A stretch of 64,000 nucleotides of DNA from Novosphingobium acidiphilum DSM 19966. GTDB lineage: Bacteria; Pseudomonadota; Alphaproteobacteria; Sphingomonadales; Sphingomonadaceae. The notes beneath the pieces are model-generated. The model was given only the letters and a program-made list of their open reading frames with translations, had not been told where the DNA came from and did no database searches. The position numbers and the translations under genes were made by a program. Positions 24,672-33,910 of this stretch are shown one piece after another. The stretch is taken from NCBI RefSeq assembly GCF_000429005.1, contig NZ_AUBA01000015.1, positions 1-64,000 of the forward strand, read 5' to 3'. Position 1 is the stretch's first letter; every line of letters starts with the position of its first letter.

Positions 24672-26839
24672 AAGGTGCCTGGATCGGCGTGATCGCGCTG
24701 GTGCTGGCCGCTTCGCCGCTGGCGGGCGCGGCGCCGGGCGATGTCGAATGGACCAGCCCCGGCGGCGATGCGGGCAAGACGCACTTTTCGCCGCTGACCG
24801 ATATCAACCCCGGCAATGTCGCACGGCTGGGCCTGGCCTGGCAGGCCGAACTTGGCACCAACCGCGTGCTCGAGGCGACGCCGGTCATGGTGGACGGGGT
24901 GCTTTACACCAGCGGCGTGGCGGGCCGCGTCTATGCCTTTGATGCGGCAACGGGCCGTGAACTGTGGGCGTTCGAACCGCCGATCGACATGCAGGTCAAC
25001 CGGTGGGTGTGCTGCGACATGGCCAATCGCGGCGTGGCGGTGGCCGACGGGCGCGTCTATGTCGGCGCGCTTGATGGCTGGCTCTATGCACTCGATGCCC
25101 GCACCGGCCGGGTCGTGTGGAAAGTCGACAGCATCGAGGACCACCGCCGCGGCATGAGCAGCACCGGCGCGCCCGAGATTGCCGGCGATGTCGTGGTGCT
25201 GGGCAATGCCGGATCGGACTACGACGCGCGCGGCTATGTCACCGCCTATGACCGGCGCACCGGCGCCTTGCGCTGGCGATTTCACACGACGCCCGCAAAC
25301 CCTGCGCTCGGCCCGCAGGACAATCCCGAACTGGACGCCGCGGTCAAGACCTGGGACCCCGCCAGCCGGTGGGACATGGGTGCAGGCGGATCGCCATGGG
25401 ATGCAATCGCCTATGACCGCGAAACCGGGCTGGTGCTGGTCGGCACCGGCAATGCCGAACCCTACAGCCTGACCCTGCGCAGCCCCAGGGGCGGCCACAA
25501 TCTGTATGTATCCTCGATTGTCGCAATCGATGCGCGGACCGGCCGCATGGCCTGGTTCTACCAGGAAAGTCCCGAGGACCAGTGGGATTACGACGCCACC
25601 GCGCCGATGATCCTGACCCACCTGACGATTGACGGCCAGAACCGCGCGGTGGTGCTCCATGCACCCAAAAACGGGTTCTTCTATGCGCTTGACCGGCGCA
25701 CCGGCCAGGTGTTGCGCGCCAATCCGGTGGTGCGCGTGAACTGGGCCAGACGGATCGATCCTAAGACCGGCGTGCCCGAGCTCGATCCGGCCGCAGACAT
25801 ATCGGCCGGACCGAAAATCGTGTTTCCCGCCACCCCGGGCGCGCGCAACTGGCATCCGGGATCGTACGATCCGGCCACCGGGCTGTGGTATGGCGCGATG
25901 CTCGACATGGGCAACCTGATCTTTGTCCCGCCCGGGCCAAAGCCGCATATGGCCAAAGGTCTGAACACCGGAGCGGCGCTGATCTTTACCACCGATCTGG
26001 CGCAGGCGCTGCCCACGCTGCCCCCGCAGGTGCAGGCGGCGGTCAGGGCGCTGCCCGCATGGCAGCAGGTGCAGGCCAATCCGGCGCAGGCCGACATCCG
26101 CGCGATCGACCCGCTGACCGGGCGGACCATATGGTCGGTTCCGACCGCCGGCTGGCAGGATCGCGCGGGCGTGCTGACCACCGCAGCGGGGCTGGTGATC
26201 CATGGCTCGGTCACGGGCGAATTGCGCGTGCTCGACGCGCATACCGGTGCGCTGCTGACATCGATCCAGACCGGCAGCTCGATCATGGCCGCACCGATGA
26301 CCTATCGCGTGGGCGGGGTGCAATATATCGCGGTCCTGGCGGCGTGGGGCGGCGGGGGATACCCCTATGTGCCGCGCTATGCCGCCGCCTACCAGCGCGG
26401 CAACATCGGCCGCCTGCTGGTGTTCCGGCTGGATGGCGGACCGGTTGCCCTGCCCCCGCCGTTGCCCCCGCTTGAGGTGGCGCCGCCCCCTCCGGCGCAG
26501 GCCGCGGGCGTGACGGCAGGGGTGATCGCGCGGGGTCAGGCGTTGTACTTCACCGTCGGTTGCGCGTTGTGCCATGCCAACCAGCCGCGCAGCATCACCC
26601 CCGATCTGCGGCGGATGCGCCCCGAAACCCATGCCGCATTCCGCCAGATCGTGCTTGAAGGCCTGCTGCAACCCGCAGGCATGCCGCGCTGGGACGATGT
26701 GCTGAAACCCGGCGATGCCGATGCGATCCACGCCTGGCTGATCGACAGCCAGGCGCATGTGCGCGCCGACGAACTGGCCAAACAAAAACAGGGCCTGCCG
26801 CTCGATGCGCCAAGCCTTGCCATCCTGTCGAATTATTGA
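24668..26839 (+). CDS. PQQ-dependent alcohol dehydrogenase with C-terminal cytochrome c domain
   Basis: A 723-residue quinohaemoprotein. The signal peptide ends at about residue 22 (LAGAAPGD). The eight-bladed propeller carries PQQ signatures including the vicinal cysteines C115-C116 in RWVCCDMANRG, several tryptophan docking repeats (GRELWAFEP, GRVVWKVDS, GALRWRFHT) and WDYDATAPM. After a proline-rich linker (about residues 598-615) a class-I cytochrome c domain has CALCH at residues 632-636. It oxidises an alcohol in the periplasm and passes electrons to the respiratory chain. Coupled upstream by ATGA. The neighbouring vanillyl-alcohol-oxidase-like genes suggest an aromatic or cinnamyl alcohol. 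PQQ synthesis genes are not in the window. Confidence 0.92.
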   Translation: MKGAWIGVIALVLAASPLAGAAPGDVEWTSPGGDAGKTHFSPLTDINPGNVARLGLAWQAELGTNRVLEATPVMVDGVLYTSGVAGRVYAFDAATGRELWAFEPPIDMQVNRWVCCDMANRGVAVADGRVYVGALDGWLYALDARTGRVVWKVDSIEDHRRGMSSTGAPEIAGDVVVLGNAGSDYDARGYVTAYDRRTGALRWRFHTTPANPALGPQDNPELDAAVKTWDPASRWDMGAGGSPWDAIAYDRETGLVLVGTGNAEPYSLTLRSPRGGHNLYVSSIVAIDARTGRMAWFYQESPEDQWDYDATAPMILTHLTIDGQNRAVVLHAPKNGFFYALDRRTGQVLRANPVVRVNWARRIDPKTGVPELDPAADISAGPKIVFPATPGARNWHPGSYDPATGLWYGAMLDMGNLIFVPPGPKPHMAKGLNTGAALIFTTDLAQALPTLPPQVQAAVRALPAWQQVQANPAQADIRAIDPLTGRTIWSVPTAGWQDRAGVLTTAAGLVIHGSVTGELRVLDAHTGALLTSIQTGSSIMAAPMTYRVGGVQYIAVLAAWGGGGYPYVPRYAAAYQRGNIGRLLVFRLDGGPVALPPPLPPLEVAPPPPAQAAGVTAGVIARGQALYFTVGCALCHANQPRSITPDLRRMRPETHAAFRQIVLEGLLQPAGMPRWDDVLKPGDADAIHAWLIDSQAHVRADELAKQKQGLPLDAPSLAILSNY

Positions 26840-26852
26840 AGGATCTGCCGCG

Positions 26853-28430
26853 ATGAAACTTACCCTGCCGCCACGCATCGGGCCCAGGGCCTTTGACACG
26901 GCGCTGGGCGCGTTTGCCGGGGTGGTCGGCAAAGACTGGGTCATGGCCGGCGATGCCGATCGCGATGCCTATGCCGATGTCTATGCCCCCGGACCCGAAG
27001 AGCAATGGCCCGCCTCTGCCGCGGTCGCACCGGCATCGGTGGCCGAAGTACAGGCGGTGGTCCGCCTGGCCAACACGCACAAAGTGCCGTTGTGGCCGGT
27101 CTCGCGCGGCAAGAACCTGGGCTATGGCACCGCGGCACCGCGCATGGCGGGCAGCGTGGTGCTCGACCTTGGGCGGATGAACCGCATCATCGACATCGAT
27201 CCCAAACTTGCGACCTGTGTGCTGGAACCCGGGGTCAGCTTCTTTGACCTGTACGAGGCGATCGATCGCGAAAAGCTGCCGCTGTGGCTGTCGGTGCCGG
27301 GCAATGCCTGGGGGTCGGTGCTGGGCAATGCGTTCGAACACGGCATCGGCTACACCCCCTATGGCCTGCACGCGCGCAATCTGTGCGGGTTCGAGGTGGT
27401 GCTGCCCGATGGCGATGTGGTGCGCACCGGGATGGGCGCGATGACCGGCAATCACGCCTGGCACCTGCATCCGCTTAGCTATGGCCCGACGTTCGATCTG
27501 GCGTTTACGCAATCGAGCCTGGGCGTGGTCACGCGCGCGGGGCTGTGGCTGCAACCGGCACCCGCCGCTTCGCTCGAACTGGTGTTCGACATTCCCGACG
27601 AGGATGACATCGGCTGGGTGATCGATACGATTGCCCCGCTCAAAATCGCCGGGCTGATCGATCAGAACGTGTTCGTGCCCAGCTGGCTGGGCAAGATGGT
27701 GCTGAAAGGCCAGCGCCACGATTTCTGGGACAAACCCGGCGCGATCCCCGACTGGCGGGTCAAGGAACTGCTGGCGCAATACAAACTGGGCTATTGGCAG
27801 GTCGCGCTGCGGTTTTACGGCGAAGAGACCGTGATCCGTGCCAGGGCCGATGTGGTGCGCGCGGCGATGGCACGCCATCTGGCCGCCCCGCCCGCCGAAC
27901 ACTGGTGGCACACCGGTGACAGCAGGAACGTGATCGACACGACGATGGGCGTGCCCTCGGCCGTGCCCTTGCAGATGAGCGACTGGGTCGGCGGACGCGG
28001 CGCGCACATGGGCTTTTCCCCGGTGGTGCCGGCCACGTCCGAGCATGTGATGGGGCAACTGAAGCGCAGCCGCGCGATCATCGCGGCCCACGATGTCGAT
28101 TTTTACGCCAGTTTCACGATTGGCGGCCGGTTTGCGACCAATATCAACATGCTGATGTTCGACCGCGATCAGCCCGACCAGATCGCCAACATGAAAAAGC
28201 TGTTCAACGCGCTGATCGGCGAAACCGCGCGCGCCGGGTATGGCGAATATCGCACCCACCTTGGCTGGATGGATACGGTCATGGACACCTATGATTTCAA
28301 CAACCACGCGCTGCGCCGGCTGAACGAGCGGATCAAGGATGCGCTGGATCCCAACGGGATCATCGCGCCGGGCAAACAGGGCGTGTGGCCTGCGGCCTTT
28401 CGCGATCAGGCAAAGGAGGGCCGCGCGTGA
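26853..28430 (+). CDS. FAD-linked oxidase of the p-cresol methylhydroxylase / vanillyl-alcohol oxidase family
   Basis: A 525-residue flavoprotein. The N-terminal FAD-binding domain (about residues 50-230) has PLWPVSRGKNLGYGTAAPR and MAGSVVLDLGRMNRI; the C-terminal substrate domain includes HLGWMDTVMDTYDFNNHALR and ends LDPNGIIAPGKQGVWP, as in PchF and eugenol hydroxylase. Length equals that of PchF and EhyB (about 520). Such enzymes oxidise 4-alkyl or 4-allyl phenols via a quinone methide and pass electrons to a partner cytochrome c, which is encoded immediately downstream with an overlap. There is no signal peptide; PCMH flavoproteins are exported otherwise. Substrate candidates: eugenol, 4-alkylguaiacol, vanillyl alcohol. 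Confidence 0.85.
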   Translation: MKLTLPPRIGPRAFDTALGAFAGVVGKDWVMAGDADRDAYADVYAPGPEEQWPASAAVAPASVAEVQAVVRLANTHKVPLWPVSRGKNLGYGTAAPRMAGSVVLDLGRMNRIIDIDPKLATCVLEPGVSFFDLYEAIDREKLPLWLSVPGNAWGSVLGNAFEHGIGYTPYGLHARNLCGFEVVLPDGDVVRTGMGAMTGNHAWHLHPLSYGPTFDLAFTQSSLGVVTRAGLWLQPAPAASLELVFDIPDEDDIGWVIDTIAPLKIAGLIDQNVFVPSWLGKMVLKGQRHDFWDKPGAIPDWRVKELLAQYKLGYWQVALRFYGEETVIRARADVVRAAMARHLAAPPAEHWWHTGDSRNVIDTTMGVPSAVPLQMSDWVGGRGAHMGFSPVVPATSEHVMGQLKRSRAIIAAHDVDFYASFTIGGRFATNINMLMFDRDQPDQIANMKKLFNALIGETARAGYGEYRTHLGWMDTVMDTYDFNNHALRRLNERIKDALDPNGIIAPGKQGVWPAAFRDQAKEGRA

Positions 28431-28831
28431 TGAAGCCTGCTGCACGATGGATACTGTGCGCGACGCTGGCGCTGGCCCCGGCCACCGGCGTGCGCGCCGA
28501 TCCGCCGCCGCTGCCGCCGTATCAGATGCGCGCGCTGCCGCCCGTAGGTGCGCGCACCGAACCCGGCCGCGATGGCCGCGCGCTGTTTGAAAACCACTGC
28601 GGCTATTGCCACCTGACATTCGGTATGGGCACCAATCTGCTGATCAAACAGCGCCTGGCGGTCGGCGCCAGCCCCGCCACCGCCCTGCTCGCCAATCGCG
28701 ACGATCTGACCAGCGCCTATGTCCATGCCGTGGTGCGCATGGGCAAAGGCGCGATGCCGCCGCAGACCCGCGTCGATATAACCAATGCCGAACTCGACAG
28801 CGTGGCCGCCTATCTGGCGAGGGGCAAATGA
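28430..28831 (+). CDS. Cytochrome c subunit of the flavocytochrome
   Basis: A 133-residue class-I cytochrome c. Residues 1-23 form a signal peptide (ILCATLALAPATGVRA), the haem site is CGYCH at residues 57-61, and the axial methionine is probably in KGAMPPQT. It starts on the last base of the flavoprotein stop codon, with AAAGGAGGG six to nine bases upstream, so the two are made together as in pchF-pchC and ehyB-ehyA pairs. It should take electrons from the flavin in the periplasm and hand them on to an oxidase chain. Confidence 0.87.
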   Translation: MKPAARWILCATLALAPATGVRADPPPLPPYQMRALPPVGARTEPGRDGRALFENHCGYCHLTFGMGTNLLIKQRLAVGASPATALLANRDDLTSAYVHAVVRMGKGAMPPQTRVDITNAELDSVAAYLARGK

Positions 28832-29175
28832 GACTGGGTCGTCGTGCGCTGATCAAGGGCGGGATGCTGGTCGGCTTTGCGCCGATGGCGCGTGCGGTGC
28901 CCCTGGCCGACGTCATCATCCACGACAGCCGTTTTGCGCGTGCCCCTGCCCCGGCCACGCAGGCAATCGATCTGGTCGACGAACGCAAAACGCATTGGGC
29001 CACCATCCGCAACGGCCTGGGCAACGCGCGGCGGGTCGACGGCACCACCACCTGGAGCGATTACGTGATGATCGCCCATGCGCTCGAACGGCGCGGCTTT
29101 CGCCGCGCCGCCGAAGTGCAACAGGGTCGCCTGTGGCGTTTCACCCTGCTGCGCCGGGATCAGCGCGGCGGGTAA
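28828..29175 (+). CDS. Small Tat-signal protein of unknown function
   Basis: A 115-residue protein starting within the stop region of the cytochrome gene (ATGA). The N-terminus MRLGRRALIKGGMLVGFAPM has a twin-arginine export motif (RR at residues 5-6) and a hydrophobic stretch ending ARA at about residue 23. The remainder, with DVIIHDSRFARA and WATIRNGLGNARRVDGTTTW, has no motif I can name. Being last in the oxidase chain and exported folded, it may help assemble or export the signal-less flavoprotein, a speculative role. It is absent from the pchFC pairs I know. Confidence 0.7.
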   Translation: MRLGRRALIKGGMLVGFAPMARAVPLADVIIHDSRFARAPAPATQAIDLVDERKTHWATIRNGLGNARRVDGTTTWSDYVMIAHALERRGFRRAAEVQQGRLWRFTLLRRDQRGG

Positions 29176-29183
29176 AACCCCGC

Positions 29184-31509
29184 TCAGAAGTGCATGCGCA
29201 CCCCGCCGGTGCCATTCACTTCGTTGCGGTTGGCGCTGAATTTGTCGCCAAGATCGCCGAACACTTCAACCGCGTGGCCCAGCTGGACGACGAACCCGGC
29301 CTTGGTAATCGCCGCCGTCCGCGCCGGCGTGATCGCCGCGCCGGCAAAGTTTGCCCCGGCCATGCCGACCAGGCCACCGCTGACGGTGCGATCGGTTTGA
29401 CCGATCTGTTGATCCAGCGCGATTTCCAGGTGCGGCACAAGCGGGCCGGTGTCCGCAACATAGTTCCGCTGGAATCGCACACCCGCAACCGCATGGCCAT
29501 CGTTGCGCGATTGCCCGGCAATCGTGAAGTCAAGCGCACCGGCACCGTTTTCAAGCGCCGCGTCGTGTGTTTGACGGGTCCAGCGCACTTCACCAAACGG
29601 GATCACCGCGCTGTTGGCCAGCGGGGCCGACAGGCGCAGCGCCGCGCCATACCCGCGCCCGTTGAACTGCGCCATGGCCATACCCCCGCCCTGCGTATCG
29701 CGCGTTACATGATTGGTCGACGATCCATAAAACCCGTCTGCATCGATCCGCACACCGCCAAATTGCACGCCGGTGCACAGGCCGAAGTCATACTGATCGA
29801 GCTTTGCGCCGGCGGCATAAGCCAGCGTGTTGGCGGTGCTGCGGGTCCAGCCGAACGCCACCCCGACATTGAGCCCGGTGGCAATCGCACGGTCGATACC
29901 GCCGACCATGCCGGCACGGTTGCCGTTGTAGCCGCTGGTCACGCCGTTGCCTGTGGTCTGGCCGGTGCTGCCCAGCGCCTTCATCCACACACCGTTGGCG
30001 CCGCACACCGCACCACCCCTGGCATCGGCGATGCCGCTGCATTCAGTGCCATGGTTCAGCACGGTCTGGGCATAGCCATCGGCGCTGTCGAGCGCCTGTG
30101 ACATCGCATTGCCATAGACCGCGCTGGTCAGTGTCGACGCCAGCACCAGGTCCACTTCATTGCCGGCGGGTGCATACGACAGGCCATAGACCAGACCCGG
30201 CTGGGTGGTGCCGGCCACCGTCATCGACCCGAATGTGCCCGTAACCGACGCAGCGGTCAGGATCGGGAACACACGCGAACCATACGTGCCCTGATCAAAC
30301 GTAACCGCGACGGTGCCGGCCAGCGATGCCGCCCCCGTTACATTCAGCGATGACGCCCGCGATGGCGAAACCTCGATCGCCAGCGTGGAATTTGCGCTCT
30401 GGACATACGATCCGACACCAAGCGCACCGATCGAGCCGCCCGGGTGAACAGTCCCGCCCGCGGTGTTGTTCACCGCACCAAGGATCGTGCCATGGCCCCA
30501 CAACGTGCCTGCAGACCCGACCGACACGCCGCCAGAGGTGGCATTCAGCACCGCGCCCGGTGTGGCCGCATTGCCCACCACCAGGTTGCCCGCCGCCACC
30601 GTTACGCGCCCCGACACCGTGTTCTGGCCCAGCAACACCAGCGTGCCGGTGCCAAGCTGGGTCAGCGTGCCCGAGCCGCCGATCGTGCCGCTGATCGTCA
30701 CCACATCGCTGCGGTCGAACACCAGCGAACCCAGGTCGGCAATATCGCCCGCAACCGCACCGGTGGTGCCGCCGTTGCCGATACGCAAGGTGGCGCCCGG
30801 CACAATCATGGTCAGCCCCTGATAGGTGTTGGTGCCGGTCAGGATCTGGGTGCCACCCATCAGGGCAAGCCCGCCCGATCCGGAAATGACACCGCTGAAA
30901 TAGCCGCCGTTGCCCACGGCCAGCGTATTGCCGCCCAGCATGACCGTGCCAAAGCCGGTCAGCCCGCCCACCTGCACCGGGTTGCGTCCGCTGCGCGAAA
31001 TGTCGAAATTGCCATTGTCGAACAGCGCCGAAGCGGCGATCGATCCGTTGCCCGCCAGGGCAAGCGTGCCCCCGACAATCTCGGTGATGCCGGTGTAGGA
31101 GTTGACACCCAGCAACGTGGTAGCGCCAGCGCGCTGATAGACATAGCCCGCGCCGTCAAGCACGGCGAAGACCGCCCCGCCGCCCAGCGAAAAGAAGCGG
31201 TTGCTGGTCAAGGTTCCGTGTTGCAGCGTCCCGCCGGCCAGGGTCAGGCCCCCGTCCTGCGTCTGGCGCGTGCCGCCCAGGTCGAGCACGCTGCCCAGGT
31301 TGATCGTGGTGGCGTTGGTCGAACCGCCCAGCGTGCCGCCTGCCAGAACCAACGCTCCGCCATTGACCCAGGTTCCGCCGGTATAGGTGTTTGCCCCCGA
31401 CAGGGTGGTGGTGCCGCTGTTTTGGGCAAGGTTGCCGGTGCCGGCCAGCACCGCCGAAATCGTACCGCCGGTCAGGACAAACGCGCCGCTGCTGGTCAGG
31501 GTGCCGTAC
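29184..31509 (-). pseudogene. 5'-truncated autotransporter (passenger remnant and beta-barrel)
   Basis: The frame encodes about 755 residues of a type Va autotransporter. It begins abruptly in glycine-threonine-rich passenger-associated repeats (SGANTYTGGTWVNGGALVLA, then GVNSYTGITEIVGGTLALAG and further similar units), followed by an autotransporter beta-barrel domain from about VWMKALGSTGQTTGN to the terminal phenylalanine of GGVRMHF. There is no signal peptide, and the passenger frame stops at a TGA near 31555, with repeat similarity lost near 31510. A working gene would need a Sec signal and several hundred more residues. Only codons such as GTG 31451 could start it, giving a product with no export signal. 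I read it as a decayed gene. Confidence 0.75.
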
Positions 31510-31635
31510 CGCCGGTATGCTTCGTCGAGATATCTATTGTCCGGGCGTCAAGACGCTGACGGTCACCATCCGTTCTTGCGGAGCAAAAATCGGGCCGACC
31601 GCCTGCGTTCGCGTCGACTGCGGCGTCCGCACACA

Positions 31636-31665
31636 GAAACGGCGCAGCTTTCGCCGCGCCGTTTC
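31636..31665. terminator. Hairpin downstream of ferA
   Basis: A perfect 10-bp stem, GAAACGGCGC with GCGCCGTTTC, around a 10-base loop. It lies about 90 bases beyond the ferA stop on the minus strand and is followed by T-rich sequence on neither strand. Probable factor-independent or structural terminator of ferBA. The gap 31510-31756 holds no gene. Confidence 0.5.
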
Positions 31666-31691
31666 GAATAACCGGACTTAGGGTCGGGACC

Positions 31692-31740
31692 CTGGGCGGC
31701 GTCGACACATTCCGCCGCGGAATTGGTCCGCGCCGCCCAG
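31692..31740. repeat. Nested inverted repeat just after ferA
   Basis: Outer arms CTGGGCGGCG and CGCCGCCCAG (31692-31701 and 31731-31740) enclose a second short inverted repeat, TTCCGC/GCGGAA near 31710-31722. Together with the hairpin at 31636 it makes the ferA 3' region strongly structured. Confidence 0.5.
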
Positions 31741-31756
31741 CCTGTGCCCCGCCTGT

Positions 31757-33877
31757 TCAGCCCGCCAGGATCAGCGCATCGAGTGCAATCACGCCCTGGT
31801 CGCGCGGATAGAGGATCACCGGGTTGAGATCGAGTTCGGCCAGGCGCGGCTCTGTGTGCAACAGGCGCGCGACCGTCACGATCAGGCGCGCCAGTGCCGG
31901 CACATCCAGCGCCGGCGCCCCGCGCCAACCGGCCAGCAGCGCCGCACTTTTCAGCTTGCCCAAGTCGGCGATCACTTCGGCTTCGGTCATGTCGGGGGTG
32001 AACAACCGCACATCGTGCAGCACTTCTGCCGTCACCCCGCCAAACCCGGCAAGCACGACCGCGCCCCATTCGGGATCGTTGCGCCCGCCGACAATCATCT
32101 CCATGCCGCGCGGCCCCATCGCCTCGATCAGCACCCCGTCAAGCGCGATGGTTGCGTCATAGGCCGCGACGCTGGCATGCATGCGCGTCCATGCCGCGCG
32201 CACGGCTGCGCCATCGGCCAGGTTCAGGATCACCCCGCCGGCATCGCTTTTGTGGCTCAGCGCGCTGGCCTGTGCCTTCATCGCCACCGGGTATCCCAGC
32301 GCATCGGCGACAGACACCGCGGTGTCGGCATCGGCGGCAAAGCCACGTTCGGGAAACGGCACGCCGATCGATGCCAGCAGCGCCTTGGACCGGTATTCGG
32401 GGATCACCCCCGCTTCGTCCGCAAGCGCGGGCAAGGGCAAAGGCGAAATCGGTGCTGTGTCGGCAGGGCGACGATCTGCACCCAGCCGCGCCAACGCGGC
32501 CAGCACGCGCTCGGTGGTGGGAAACCACGGCACGCCGCGCGCGCGCAAGGCGGCAATATAATGGTCGGGCATCCGTGCGCCTTCATCCAGCCCGGCAAAC
32601 ACCACCGGCTTGGTGACTGTGCGCGCATCGAGCGCGGCCAGGATTGCGGGCACCTTGATATCGGCCGTGGCAGGATCGGACTGGATGATCCCGGCCACGA
32701 CCGCGCCCACTCGATCATCGTCGAACAGCGCGGTCAGCACATCGGTATACAACGAAGGCTGGCTCAACCCCTGCGCGGTCAGATCGAGCGGATTGCTGAC
32801 CGGCACGAACGCCGGCAGCGCCGCGCGCAACGCGGGCGCATTGCCATTGTCGAGCGCGGTCAGCGGCAGACCCAGCCGTTCGGCCTGATCGAGCACCATG
32901 GCCTTGAACGCGCCGGATTCGCCCAGCACCGCAACCTCTGGCCGGGCCAATGCCGGGCAACGCACCAGCAATTCGGCCACATCGCCCAGTTCCTGCAAGG
33001 TTTCGGCAAAGATCACCCCGGTGCGCGCGACTTTGGCGCGCATCAGCTGATAATCGCCTGCCATCGCGCCGGTGTGCGTTGCAGCGGATTCGCGTGCCGC
33101 AACGGACGTGCCCGGGTGCAGCAGCACCATCGGCTTGCCCGCCGCACGCGCGCGCTGCGCCGCCGCCAGAAACCGTGCCGGTTTGCGAAAGCTTTCGACG
33201 ATCATCGCAATGACCTGCGTGTCGGGATCGTCGATCAGCCAATCGACATAGTCTTCCACCCCGCTGACCGCTTCATTGCCGGTCGACACCGAATAGCTGG
33301 TCGGGATCGCGCGCGCGATCAGCACCGTGCCGACCACCGCCGCCATCGCACCCGATTGCGACACCACGCCCACCGCACGGCGGCCTGCGGGCGGCTCGCA
33401 AAAGGCTTCGACAAAGGTCAGCGGAATCTTGTCGACATGGTTGACGAGGCCCAGGCAATTGGGCCCCTCGATCACCATGCCGGCGGCGTTGGCAATGCGG
33501 GCAATCTCGGCCTGTTCGGCAAGGCCCTCGGGCCCGTCTTCGGCAAAGCCCGCGGAAAACACGATCGCCGCGCCCACCCCGCGTGTGGCCAGCGCGCGCA
33601 CCGTGTCGATCACCGCCGGGCGCGGGATTGCCAGCACCGCGACATCGACCCCATGCGGCAAATCCTCGATCGAGGCGAGACAGCGCCGCGCACCGATCGC
33701 ATCGCGTCTGGGATTGATCGGATAGATCGCGCCGGCAAACCCGGCGCGATCAAGATTGGTGATCAGCGTCGCGCCAAGCGCGCCGGGCTTGTCGCTGGCC
33801 CCCACCACCGCGACCGACCCGGGCCGCAACAGCCGCGCCAGCGCCTTGCGCGAAAAGCGTGGCGTGCCTTCAGACAT
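31757..33877 (-). CDS. ferA: Feruloyl-CoA synthetase, ADP-forming acyl-CoA synthetase family
   Basis: A 706-residue protein of the acetate-CoA ligase (ADP-forming) superfamily, with alpha and beta parts in one chain. The N-terminal CoA-binding domain begins SVAVVGASDKPGALG (residues 18-32); the succinyl-CoA-ligase-like middle has GVVSQSGAMAAV; the catalytic histidine is probably in AATHTGAMAGDY; the C-terminal ATP-grasp domain has GYPVAMKAQASALSHKSDAGG. FerA of Sphingobium SYK-6 belongs to this unusual family, and here the gene follows a feruloyl-CoA hydratase/lyase by 33 bases, so ferulate is the best substrate. Related hydroxycinnamates such as p-coumarate and caffeate are likely too. Confidence 0.87.
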   Translation of the reverse strand: MSEGTPRFSRKALARLLRPGSVAVVGASDKPGALGATLITNLDRAGFAGAIYPINPRRDAIGARRCLASIEDLPHGVDVAVLAIPRPAVIDTVRALATRGVGAAIVFSAGFAEDGPEGLAEQAEIARIANAAGMVIEGPNCLGLVNHVDKIPLTFVEAFCEPPAGRRAVGVVSQSGAMAAVVGTVLIARAIPTSYSVSTGNEAVSGVEDYVDWLIDDPDTQVIAMIVESFRKPARFLAAAQRARAAGKPMVLLHPGTSVAARESAATHTGAMAGDYQLMRAKVARTGVIFAETLQELGDVAELLVRCPALARPEVAVLGESGAFKAMVLDQAERLGLPLTALDNGNAPALRAALPAFVPVSNPLDLTAQGLSQPSLYTDVLTALFDDDRVGAVVAGIIQSDPATADIKVPAILAALDARTVTKPVVFAGLDEGARMPDHYIAALRARGVPWFPTTERVLAALARLGADRRPADTAPISPLPLPALADEAGVIPEYRSKALLASIGVPFPERGFAADADTAVSVADALGYPVAMKAQASALSHKSDAGGVILNLADGAAVRAAWTRMHASVAAYDATIALDGVLIEAMGPRGMEMIVGGRNDPEWGAVVLAGFGGVTAEVLHDVRLFTPDMTEAEVIADLGKLKSAALLAGWRGAPALDVPALARLIVTVARLLHTEPRLAELDLNPVILYPRDQGVIALDALILAG

Positions 33878-33910
33878 GCTTTGCGCCCTTGCGCGCTGCG
33901 CGCAACGCCA

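Noticed and set aside
24635..26944. 769-codon minus-strand frame opposite the PQQ dehydrogenase
   Set aside because: Shadow of a real gene with clear signal peptide, cysteine pair and haem motif on the plus strand.
29184..31451. Periodic glycine/threonine-rich repeats as a possible CRISPR or tandem DNA repeat
   Set aside because: The repeats are at protein level (passenger units), vary in DNA sequence and length, and have no spacers.
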